Assembly (NCBI RefSeq): GCF_024713945.1
Contig: NC_134677.1
Coordinates: 6,761,001-6,825,000 of the forward strand
DNA from: Dermatophagoides farinae
Lineage: Eukaryota > Arthropoda > Arachnida > Sarcoptiformes > Pyroglyphidae
DNA length: 64,000 nt
Direction: 5' to 3'
Positions within the stretch are counted from its first letter, which is position 1. Every line of letters starts with the position of its first letter. Below, one piece after another: positions 13,311-23,940 of this stretch. Under the pieces are notes generated by a model, which was not told the origin of the DNA, did not search any database, and saw only the letters and a program-made list of their open reading frames with translations. A program made the translations under genes and the position numbers.

Positions 13311-14340
13311 TTAGACAATAAGAGCTTTGATTTCATCATAAAGCACAAGGACGAATGCACCACCCGTACCACGGAAAACGTTTGACAAAGCGCCTTTGAA
13401 GAAAGCTTTTGAGCCTTCAGTTTTGGCAATTGTCACCCAACAGTGAGCAGTATTTTTGTACATTCTTTCTTTAGCCGAAAGACCTGATTGCATCATCATA
13501 CGTCGTCGTACAGTATCGAATGGATAGGAAATAATACCAGAAACGGTTGTTACAGCCTGAGCAATCATCCAGGAAATAACGATTGGTGTGTTCTTCGGAT
13601 CTGGCAACATTCCTTTAGCAGTATCGAAGAAACCGAAGTATGCAGCTCGGTAGATAATGATACCTAAAAATTGAAAAAAATGAGTACATTGGCTACAATA
13701 ATTAAGCCTATTTATAGCCGAAAATCACCTTGAACAGAGACGCCGAATCCTCGATATAAACCAATCAAACCATCACTTTTGAAGACTTTGATGAGACAAT
13801 CGCCAAGACCTTTGAATTGTCGTTCGTTTGGTCCCTTGCCGATATCGGCAGCAAGACGAGTACGAGCAAAGTCAAGTGGATATACAAAGCAAAGTGAAGA
13901 AGCGCCAGCTGCACCACCAGAAGCTAAATTGCCGGCAAAATATCGCCAGAATTGTTTTTTCTTATCGACACCATCCAAGAACATTTGCTTGAATTTATCC
14001 TTGAACGCAAAGTTCAAAGCTTGTGTGGGGAAATATCGAATGACGTTGGCCAAGTTGCCTCTCCACAGTGAAAGGAATCCTTGTTCTTTTGGGATTCGAA
14101 CGAAAGCATCAATGATACCTGATTTTTAAAGGGTTAAAATATTTTATTAACAAAAGAAATCAAAAGTTTCATCATTATCATACCTTTATAACGTTGCTCT
14201 TCAGTGATTTGCTTGGATGCATGTTGAACTTGAAGCAAAAGCTTAACACGTTCGATTGGGGCTACTGCAGTTTTTGAGATAGCGGCCGAAACACCACCGG
14301 CAATAAAATCCTTGGCAAATGATGTAGCGTCGAATGGCAT
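13311..14340 (-). CDS. ANT: ADP/ATP carrier (adenine nucleotide translocase)
   Basis: Inner-membrane mitochondrial carrier exchanging ADP for ATP. Exons on the minus strand: 14340-14184, 14118-13729, 13663-13311; 299 residues, the standard length. The three tandem carrier repeats each show the Px[D/E]xx[K/R] signature (PIERVK, PLDFAR, PFDTVR). The nucleotide-translocase signature RRRMMM follows the third, which separates this family from other SLC25 carriers. The N-terminus ([20 protein letters not shown]) starts directly with repeat one and has no presequence, as usual. Codon use is more GC-rich than in neighbouring genes, fitting high expression. Both introns are about 65 nt. Confidence 0.98.
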
Positions 14341-15623
14341 TTTGAATTATTCAATCGGTATATTTTAAACTATAAATCAAGAAGAAAAATTTGGAACGAA
14401 ATATGAGCGGAAATTTTTTAAATTTAACAATCACTGATAGTGCTAATGTGTTTTGTATGGCTACAAAATGAATGGGAAAATGTGAATGTTAGTGGCGGTG
14501 TGTGTGTGTGTGTATATCTGAATGAGTTTAGGGTATGGATGTGAATGTCGATATGACTCGTATAATTTAAGGCAATTGAATGATGTTTATTAAAAAAGAG
14601 TTTGTCTTTATTTTACCTTCAAATAAAAAAAAAACACAATATATACACACACAGACACACACACAAATAAAAGACCAACCGGCGACGGAAAGGACAGAAG
14701 GCGATACTGAATGAACACTAACTGATTTGTAAAGAAATTTTTTTTTTCTGGTGAGTTGCATTTAAAAAAAAAGTACGTTGAAGGGCATTCAGTGTCATTC
14801 ACAATGTGATGCATGCTTTCATCTCATAGCCATACCATACACACACACACACATGCGAACGGATAGCTCGTGAAACAAACCAAACCAAACCAACCACCAC
14901 CACCACCTTCAATACCACCACAAGACCATTGAATCAATGTCGATCATGCGCCATCAGAAATATCGTATCAATCGGGCATGGAAATGAAAATTTTACCAAT
15001 TTCAACACTAAAATAAAAAATTAAAGTCTTCTAATACTGATTTGATTCATTGGCATTTATCATAATGCATCTTAGTTATGCAAAGTTAATGAGTAAAAAA
15101 AAATTGATGAAATTAAAGTCATCATGGTTTTAATTTTTGAATTTATTTTGTCATATCAGAAAAAATGTAATTCTTTTAAACATTTTTCATTTGAATTTTT
15201 TTTTCTTTTAATTGATAAAATGATCATGACCTAATTGTTTTTTTTGTCTTGATAGTATATAATGTATTGTGTATGAAGCTTTCTGGCCACTATCCAATTG
15301 GGAAGTCTTGAAAAATGATTTGTTGAGGAAATCAAAAGGAAAAAGATTTTAAAAATAAACTTAGCCCTTATTCCGTTTTGAATGTCAGAACTTGCGTATA
15401 AAAATGTGTGGCATGACATTTACCAACCGACTAGAAAGTAATCGGATATTTAACAATTGAATAGTAATTGTAAAGAATTCATATGGATGGATAGAATGTG
15501 TGTAATTCATGATGTAAAGATGATGATTATATCGTATAATATCTGTCTGTGTGTGTTAGTGACAAAGCAAACAACCCGATCAAACAAGTCAATCATGTTA
15601 AAAAAGAGCATGATCATTTTTTT
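14341..15623. other. Spacer with CA/TG repeats; ADP/ATP carrier upstream region
   Basis: AT-rich spacer holding a (GT)n tract near 14498-14514 and (CA)n tracts near 14645-14665 and 14838-14853. The carrier promoter must lie in its left part. Short open frames in the repeat area are not credible genes. Confidence 0.5.
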
Positions 15624-16333
15624 TTATCCCACCGAATGGAATAATTGCTGACGAATTTTGTCCATTTCATTACAGATACTCGTCATTTGTTCTCGATTCA
15701 TAACAAAAGACAGTTGTCCATTTGATTCAGAATTACCATCATCATTAGGATTGTATGTATGGAAATTAATTCGGAATGGATTATCTTGCGTTTCTAGACG
15801 TTCACATTCAACATGTTTGACTGTAGTGATCAGTTCTGTTGATGATAAAAAAATAAGAAAGAGATAGAATTGTGGCAGTGAACTAGTAGCAAAATTAATT
15901 ACCTTGTGACTTTTGTAGGTGTTTTTTATCTAATTTCATGGCCAATAAATTCTTTACAATTGCCTGTTTGAAATTATCATCCAGATTAAAAGATGACAGT
16001 CTTTGTGATATTTCATTTTCATCAGTTTCCGCATCGATATCAATATGGGAATAATAATTCATTTGACGAATAAACTAATGAGAAATAATGAGATAAAATA
16101 ACAGAAAAGGATGACACTTACCGGTTCAATCACATCTAAGTCTGTCATATGGAAATTACGTTCACAGAAACAAACCAATTCTTTTTGAGGACAAATATAT
16201 GATGAATGATCATTTTGGCGAAGAATAGAGATAAATTTTTGGATAATATAATCAAAATTTGATTCCTTGAAAAAAAACAAACTAGAATAATAGAAAATCA
16301 ATTCATTGTTATAAATACCTGTTGTGATTCCAT
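15624..16333 (-). CDS. Probable COMM domain-containing protein
   Basis: Exons on the minus strand: 16333-16319 (only five codons, MESQQ), 16265-16122, 16074-15903, 15835-15624; all junctions keep frame and give 180 residues. The N-terminal part is helical (NFDYIIQKFISILRQ). The C-terminal 70 residues have the COMM-domain pattern of two beta strands, then a helix reading FVMNREQMTSICNEMDKIRQQL before the end. COMMD proteins form the Commander complex with CCDC22/CCDC93 and act in endosomal recycling. Total size matches COMMD1-type proteins (about 190). I cannot say which of the ten COMMD paralogs this is, and the domain call itself is made by eye. The alternative is an unrelated small helical protein. 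The structure with a tiny first coding exon is supported by clean GTATTT and TTCAAG splice ends. Confidence 0.55.
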
Positions 16334-16837
16334 TGGATAAATATGTTAATTTTTTTTATTACACTTTAAATAATTTCAGAAAGAAAACAATTAATTATTT
16401 TTTAAAAAAATTTAATTCTAAAATTCGAATAAAATATTCATCCAGACACGTCATTTTTGTATAGACGAAAAAAATTCTATTGCCAAAAGCTACAACACTT
16501 TTTTGCCAGAGCAATGTTTGTGATTTTTTTTTGAGCAGTTTTCACGCGAACCTTTCCACACCAAAATTTTTCGGAAACATCTCAGAAGTTTAATTGAATT
16601 TTTTCAAATAGCGGGAATTCGATTCTGGTCAAGTTTCTTATTCACCATACAATCGTTACAATTAAAACTACGAAAATAAATTATTGTCATTTTATTTTGT
16701 TACTAGCAATGAATTAAAATTTTCATCAGATAACGTTAACATGGATAAAAATATTACGGTAATGATAAGATATATATTGAGGTTTCTAATGCAATAGATT
16801 TTTTTTCAGATAAAAGTCGAAGAATTTAGCAACCAAA
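16334..16837. promoter_or_regulatory. Divergent promoter region, COMMD-like / BED genes
   Basis: About 500 bases separate the two start codons, with the genes transcribed away from each other. It includes a short ATG-led segment (16741-16758, MDKNIT) followed by GTAATG, and an acceptor TTTTTTTTCAG ending at 16809. So the 5' leader of the BED gene is probably spliced. Confidence 0.4.
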
Positions 16838-18662
16838 ATGAAGATGGTATTGAAGAAAACATTGTCATCAGTGGAAAACAATGATGAAATCATAGCCATT
16901 GATGATAATTCGAATATACAGTTAGGATATTACAATCGCATAGTACAAGATGATGATGAATTTTTAAAAGATTCACATAATCTGATCGCTGAAAATGAAA
17001 ATCTCAAAAAAGAATTGACTGCAACTCAGGAAAAATTTTCCATTTTACAATCGCAAGTACAACATCAGGCTAAATTGATTGAATTAATATTACGACTTGA
17101 TATGGTAAAATCCGTTGATGAACCAGACAAACGAGAGATGGATGATTTGCAACGAAAAATACAACTATGTTACAATCTTGTCGACGAATGTAATATAAAA
17201 TTTAACGAACTGTCCAATAAACGACGAAGAGTGTTGATTGTCACTGACGATCCTGGTAATACAAAAGCGAAAACATTTTAAACTCAAAATTCATTCTTTT
17301 TTTTCCAAAAAAGTTCCTTCAAAAGTCGAAAAACGAGCTGCCATTTGGAACCATTTTACCATATTGGTAGATACTGATGGAGAAAAGAATATTGAATGTA
17401 ATTTTTGCGGAAAATGTTTCGTTTATGAATGCATGAATGCACACAAATGTCGGGAACATATTAATGAAAAATGTGACAAGGCACCCGATGAAATCAAAAC
17501 CACAAAGGCTCGACGTTACAATTCTCCGCCAAGTGGTTCAAAATATACTGTTTGGAATTATTTCGTTAATTCTGAAAAAGATGGTAAAACCACAATCAAT
17601 TGCATCTTTTGTGGTAAGTATTATTTATGCAATTCAATTCGTTATAATTTCATTAAAATCTGATATTGAACATCAGGTATTGAATATTCGTCACGAAATG
17701 CAACCAAATGTCGAGAACATTTAGCATTCAAATGTCGTAAGATAGATGAGGACGTACGAATCAAAATGCGATCGACATTCAGTCAAGAATATATTGAATC
17801 TTACAACAAACAAAAACGTTCTACGATCTGGGAACATTTTTGCATCATTAACGACGATGGTAAATAATTTTTGGTTATATATGTAAAATAAAAATTTAAC
17901 ATAATTATTATTCGTTCAAGACAAAACTGTCATACAATGTATCTATTGTTGTATGAATTATGCCAACAAAAATGCCACCAAATGCCGAGAACATCTTCTT
18001 GAAAGATGTGATAAAATACCGTTAAATATAAGGCACAAAATTAACAATTCGTTTTATGAATCCCCATTAAAAACTTGGACACAAATCAAAATACCAATTT
18101 GGAAGCATTTCTCAATGATCACATTTCAAGGTGAGTATTATCTAATATTGCTAATCATTTTCATAATTATTTTCGAAAAATAGGGCGTCAACAATACGAA
18201 TGCAATTATTGCAAAAAACTTTATTCTTCCAAAAATGTCACTAAATTTCGATTACATCTTCTATATAAATGCGAAGATATACCTGATGATGTTAAATCCC
18301 GTATAAATATCGAGATGACGCGATCAACACAAAAATCGTCTACCAATAATGAGGATGGCGATTATTATGAAGATGAATCTCAACATTTGAAAGAAGATGA
18401 TGATGATGACGATGACGATGAAGAGGATGTGGATGAAGGAGATTATCCAGCAGAATTATCTACCGTCAAACATGCTACCACAGATGAATCCGAGAATAAT
18501 ATTAACGATACTAATATCAATGAACATGTCAATTCCAATCACTGTGAACATGATGATGATAATGAAAAAAACTATGATGATGATGATAATAATGATGATG
18601 TAAAAGAAGGAATAGCAAATCATACTAGATCTTCTCGGTTCAAACGAAGGAAAATGAATTGA
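16838..18662 (+). CDS. Four-finger BED-type zinc-finger protein with acidic tail
   Basis: Exons: 16838-17255, 17314-17613, 17677-17859, 17921-18130, 18184-18662; 529 residues. An N-terminal coiled coil (about residues 45-125) is followed by four modules, each starting with an aromatic IWxHF/VWNYF motif and having CxxC plus a distal H...C: IECNFCGKCF ... CREHINEKC, NCIFCG ... CREHLAFKC, QCIYCCMN ... CREHLLERC, ECNYCKKLY ... FRLHLLYKC. This is the BED finger pattern, a DNA-binding domain found in chromatin proteins and domesticated hAT transposases. All four introns are phase 1 and fingers 2-4 are each split or bounded by one. The C-terminus is a long Asp/Glu-rich run. No transposase catalytic domain is seen, so it is a host regulator candidate rather than a transposon. 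The ATG at 16838 is the first one in frame after an upstream stop at 16811; see findings for the 5' end. Confidence 0.8.
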
Positions 18663-18836
18663 TTTGCTAAATGAATTTTTTTTATCGAAACATTTATCTG
18701 AATCATTCTTTCCTCCTCTTTGGCGTTTTTATTTTTTTTCTTGTAAAATAAGATTATTATTATATAATAAATCAAAAATACACACATTTTAATATGCCAT
18801 TATATACCATTTTCAAGCCATTAAATTGATAATTAA

Positions 18837-19748
18837 CTAAGATAGATAAATTTTTACCAATAATGAAAAAAATGTCTTTGGTCTAGCTTCATTTATGACA
18901 TTATCGTCGTTGATCATGCCATTATTCTGACATTTGTTTGAATTTCGATATTCACGACAAACATAGTTTAACGTTTCACCAGAATAATTTTGTATCAATT
19001 TCAATAAATTATTGATCAAGTTATGAGCGCATGATTTTAGCTGATTTCGTAGACAGGTCAAAAATTCATGATAGTTGCTAATGATAAAATTATTAAGAGA
19101 TTATTTTAAAAATTTTGATTCTTATCCTTTCGAAATTCTTACCAACAAATGATTGGAATCTTTTCCTCTTGACTATATTGATGAATACCATGAATTCGTT
19201 GAACAAAGCCATTGTAACAAAAATTTGGTCGCTGTAAACGTTGTTGATTTAAACAATGATTGGCACGAATCTGTACATTTCGTCGTTGTTTACTTGAACA
19301 AATTATCCTATTCTTGTTCGATATGGTTCGAATTAATTCCATGATTGCTTGATTAGCCGAATGAGAAAGGCATTTGTTAGAATGGTCACGAAGGCATCTT
19401 TCTTTTTCTTTGTAGATTCTATTTTTAATTACAATATAGAAAAAAATGTCAATAAGATTTAGAACCAAGAAAACATTATTGATAACAACCGGCAAAATGT
19501 ATCCATTTCAGCTTCTGTTGATGCCATTGTTTCATTTGTATAAATGAGAAAATCTCGGCCACATATTTCGACCATTTCCTCTTCATTTTCACATTCTTCT
19601 TCATAGCTTTTCTTCTCTCTATGGCCATGAACTTAAACCAATGACATAAGAATGAAAGATATTTCAAGGAAAAAAAGATCAACAATTTACCATGCAAAAT
19701 CAATGCCAAGATTATGACCAATGAAATGGTCCAATAAAATTTCGTCAT
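18837..19748 (-). CDS. Secreted cysteine-rich protein, unknown family
   Basis: Exons on the minus strand: 19748-19691, 19631-19490, 19418-19143, 19077-18837; 238 residues, all junctions in frame. Residues 1-20 (MTKFYWTISLVIILALILHG) are a clear signal peptide. The mature part has about 16 cysteines spread through predicted helices (EEECENEEEMVEICGRDF, FCRIYKEKERCLRDHSNKC, FCYNGF, TCLRNQLKSCAHN, YVCREYRNSNKC). The spacing recalls helical Cys-rich secreted families such as the insect 27 kDa hemolymph glycoprotein, but I cannot claim membership. N-glycosylation sequons NET and NYS are present. The second donor is CCG|GTTGTT, weaker than the others, but no other choice keeps the frame open. Function unknown. 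Confidence 0.72.
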
Positions 19749-20354
19749 ATTCGTTGAGAAAATCAAAGGTAAGACAACACAGCGTTGAAACAAAAAAAAA
19801 TTAATCACAAAGCAAACTTTAAATAGTGAATTGTTGTCTTTGTCGTTTTTATTCCACTTTTGACAACTTATTGATATTTAATCGTATTATAATTAATCGA
19901 TTTCCTTGAGAATCGACATTGAAAAAGGTGATAATAATAATAGATTTTAATTTGAAATTTGTTGGAAAAAAACAATCATCGAAATCATCATTTCTAACTA
20001 ACTCTTTTTCAATCTTGTTGTTGGTCGAATCAAATGAGTTGAATTTTTTTTTTGTTACAACAAATATTTGTTTTTGTTTCATTCATTCGTAACTGGAAAC
20101 CATGTTGATAATAAACTTGAATTGGTATTTAAAAGAATATTGACATTTAAGTATTTCATATATACAAGCATATGTAGAAAGAAAAGTATACATTATAGGG
20201 TGTTTGCCATGATTTCATTTTCTTTTAAACAGGTTTATTTTAAGGAAACGCAACTGAAAACTGGCCGCCGCCATCAACATCACACATACCGTCGTCATAT
20301 CATCAGCATGAGTCCATCATCCATCAATTTATTTCATTCGTTAATTTATTTTTC
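19749..20354. other. Spacer, no gene seen
   Basis: Holds the promoter of the secreted Cys-rich gene and the 3' region of the sulfotransferase gene. A 77-codon leftward open frame at 19849-20082 has no homology I recognise and no signal or domain, so I leave it out. Confidence 0.4.
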
Positions 20355-21564
20355 TTATTGCAGTGAATAAATTTTCAATGGAAAATCAAATTTAACTACC
20401 TCGAAAATGGTTTGGAATTTCGATTTGATTGAACGATAATTGGTTAGTCGATAGCCTAAATCATTCATTACATCTGAACAATCGTATTGTATGTCAATTA
20501 TATCTTCATATGAAAGATTTTCTCTCCATCCAATTTTCTGCTGTGATTTGATATTTCTATAAGTTGAATGTGGATTTAGTAGTACATCATCAGTTGATGT
20601 ATGTTTTTTTATCCATTGATCAAGTGAATAGGTAGGAACGATTTCTAAGAATTTGAGTAATTTACCTGTTGCTTGCCAAATATCACCAATTAAATCTTCA
20701 TAACGTACTAATACGATTGATATGTTATTCATTAAATTTTTCATCATTTTCAAAGACTCTATATTAGCCTGAATACGATCACATAATACACGAGAATCGG
20801 TACAATTTTCACTATGATGACACCATGATAATTTATATCTAGAACTCATTACAGCTCTAGGATCTCTTACGAGAAAGATTACCTTTATATTAGTCACTAT
20901 GAAAAAATTGATATAAAAAAAATTATTAAATAATTAGTAATACGAAATAAATTATCATACTTGATTTAGAGAGCATTAAAGAAGACAAATGTTTCATTGT
21001 AAAACGTATGGTTTTGATAATTATTGCCGAACTGTATTGACATGTTATTTGATGAATGGTCTTGTTGAACAAATGAATATTATTTTCATGTTGATCTGTA
21101 CCAATTGCTTTTAGTAGCAAATGATTCCATTTCATATATTGAATCTTCCAGTACAGCGGTTTTAGATATGAACGTAGATCAAATCGACAGCTGAAAATAT
21201 CTTCAATGATTTGTTCATAGTTGTATGGATTGCGTTGGACGCCAACAAGTGGTTCAAAACTATAGTAACTGGATTCAATTGCATGGTGTAATAAATCACC
21301 TAAAAAAGTTGAACCGCTTCGTGCCTCAGAAATTAATAATAATTTCATATGATTAGTTTTGAGTCCATCCATTGCCAATTTACTATGGTTAAAATCAATG
21401 TCGACTGGATTATTTGAATGTTCAAAACATTTTTTGATTGGATTATCATCATGTTTTTCAATCATAAGAAATCTGTACATCAAATAAAGACAAATAGGAA
21501 TAGCGAAAATTAATTTGAAACATTTTCGACCAGAAAGTATAAAGTTATCTCTAAAACATAACAT
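20355..21564 (-). CDS. Golgi carbohydrate (6-O) sulfotransferase
   Basis: Type II Golgi enzyme that moves sulfate from PAPS to sugar hydroxyls of glycans, most like the galactose/GalNAc/GlcNAc 6-O-sulfotransferase (CHST1-7) group. Exons on the minus strand: 21564-20961 and 20896-20355; 381 residues. The N-terminal anchor lies at about residues 15-34 (KCFKLIFAIPICLYLMYRFL). The 5'-phosphosulfate-binding loop is EARSGSTFLGDLL (about 80-92). FEPL follows, and the 3'-phosphate-binding motif is FLVRDPRAVMSSR (about 209-221). A further family landmark is VRYEDLI. The last 13 codons follow a possible GTAGTT donor, so an alternative C-terminus is possible, but the direct stop at 20355 gives a normal length. 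Sugar specificity cannot be read from sequence. Confidence 0.9.
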
Positions 21565-22143
21565 TTTTGATCAATAACTAGATCGAAAATGGTTTTGAAA
21601 TTTTCAAGGTCGCAAATTATAATTGCTCGTTGTTTGAACAACTGTATCCAATTTTTTTTTTTGAATATTTGATCAGCATACCTTGGATATTCGACCAGAA
21701 TTTCATATGAATTAATTGATTGCACAATAAAAAAAAATTGACGACGTATTATTTGATAATAAAAATTGTAACATTTTTTTTAATAAACCAATTATTTTTT
21801 TCAATGCTTGATTACGTTAATTACTATTTTATTACATGTATAAATTAATATAATTTTTGAAAATTTTAAATCAGATCCAGAAAAAAAATTCTTGAATCTT
21901 AATTTTGATTATTTTATGACCATTTAATTGATCAAATCTAATTGAATTAAATTGTATCGCATTTTATTTTAAGCACTGTGATGAAATATAAATCATTTTT
22001 TTTTATTTTGATAACTATTTATGATAATATTAATTATTTAATTGCTATCATTTTCATCAAATATTTACATATATAAATTCATAGGTAATCTTCGGTGATT
22101 TTAAATCATTTTTTTACGTAATTTAATCATTATTAACAAATTA
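21565..22143. promoter_or_regulatory. Divergent promoter region, sulfotransferase / alkaline phosphatase
   Basis: About 580 bases of very AT-rich DNA between two start codons that point away from each other. No conserved element is recognisable. Each gene's 5' UTR must lie here. Confidence 0.4.
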
Positions 22144-23940
22144 ATGATGAATTTTTCATTATTTTTTTATCTATGTTTTTTTCTAGTCAATTGGATTTCT
22201 TGTTCAAATCACAAGGACCCTGTATATTGGCGAGAATTGAGTAGAAATGCATTGTACCATTCGAAAACGTTTCTTTCGGATGACAACATCAAACAAGCTA
22301 AAAATGTTATTATCTTCCTTGGTGATGGAATGGGTATGCCATCCATATCTGCAGCTCGATTACTAAAACGACAAATTACCAATAAAAATGATGACCATCT
22401 AGTTTTTGAACAATTCGATCATACGGCATTGATTCAGGTGAGTTTGTCAATTAATTTATTAATGTAACCAAAGCCTAAACTTTTGAATCAAAGACATACA
22501 ACATAGATTATGCAGTTCCGGATTCGGCAGGAACAGGAACGGCTTTTTGTACTGGAGTGAAAACAAATCGTGGTACGATCGGTGTGAATGGAAACGTTAA
22601 TTATAAAGATACAAATTGCGAATTGTTACAAGAAAACATTGTTGAAACGGTTTTTGAAAAAGCTGCCAAATCAGGTAATTATTCAAAGCGATTTATAATC
22701 ATCTAACATTCGAAATAATAATCAACAGGTAAAAGTGTTGGATTTGTTACGACGGCCAGTATTACCGATGCTACACCGGCGGCAACCTATGCACATGTCT
22801 CAAGTCGTTATGATGAATCTTCATCTTCTTTAAATGATGATAAATGCAAAGATATTGCTCTACAATTGATTGAAGATCATACAGAATATCGAGTAATGCT
22901 TGGTGGTGGAAGAAAAAACTTTCTTCCAAAAGGAAAAGAAGTTGGCAAAAGAGAAGATAATCGTGATTTGTTCGAAGAATGGCAATATAAATTGGGAAAT
23001 CAAACGAATCATCATCATTATGAATTTGTTTCGACAAAACAAGAATTGTCAGAGATCGATTATGACAAAGTTGACTATTTGCTTGGATCATTTTGTGAAA
23101 ATCATATGAAATTCGATAAAGAATTAAAAAACGATACCAGCGAAACTGAACCGACAATAGAAGAGATGACTGTAGCAGCATTGCAAATTCTAAAAAAGAA
23201 CAAAAATGGATTCTTTTTAATGGTCGAAGGTGCCAAAATCGATAAAGCTCATCATACAAATCAAGCATTTTATTCATTACATGATCTATTGGCATTTGAA
23301 AAGGCAATTATCAAAGCGCAATCAATGGTCAATCTTAAAGAAACGTTAATCATTGTCACAGCAGATCATTCACATAGTTTTACTCATAGTGGCAGCTCGT
23401 TAATGACAAATGATCTTTTTGGATTTAGTGATTATACAGATAGAGATGGAAAAAATTTTACCTCATTGATTTATTCAACTGGACCTGGATATAAAGAATC
23501 GAGAAATTATGCGGAAGAAGAAATCAGTATGATTAAGAATTCAATATGAAATTATTTTTTAATTTATTATTTATATAACATTCATAGAACAAATTGACTT
23601 TGCTCAAATATCGGCCGTACCATTGGACAGTGCTACTCATGGAGGCGATGATGTTGGTAAATGAAAATTTTCCAATGATACATTTTTATATATACAAAAA
23701 TAATGAATATGTAAATTATTTTATGAAATTTGTATAATAGCCGCTTATGCAACAGGACCAGGATCTAATTTACTGAGAGGAAGTCAAGAACAAACATACA
23801 TAGCTCATTTGATGGAATTTGCGTCTTGTATTGGTGATTATGAACATGAACCACATTGTTCAGGATGTAAAATGTTGATATGTTCGACACTAATTATTAT
23901 GATCGTATTCATTTCACATTTGATTCGTTTTTCTTTCTGA
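22144..23940 (+). CDS. Alkaline phosphatase, secreted and probably GPI-anchored
   Basis: Metal-dependent phosphomonoesterase. Exons: 22144-22437, 22494-22674, 22729-23526, 23588-23656, 23741-23940; 513 residues. A signal peptide (MMNFSLFFYLCFFLVNWISC) leads into IIFLGDGMG (metal ligand Asp61). The nucleophile is Ser109 in VPDSAGTGTAFCTGVKTN. DATPAATYAH has Asp172 and Thr174, then VEGAKIDKAHH (Asp330, Lys331, His334), TADHSH and THGGDDV follow. The last 22 residues are hydrophobic (LICSTLIIMIVFISHLIRFS), fitting a GPI signal. At the two positions that are both His in mammalian enzymes this one has Asp and Lys, as in E. coli. Its last 32 coding bases overlap the convergent DXO coding region. 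Confidence 0.94.

Noticed and set aside
16838-18662. BED gene as a hAT transposon
   Set aside because: No transposase catalytic or dimerisation domain and no terminal inverted repeats or target duplications seen; introns and an acidic tail suggest a host gene.
19849-20082. 77-codon leftward frame between the Cys-rich and sulfotransferase genes
   Set aside because: No domain, no signal, no splice partner in frame, and composition equal to spacer.
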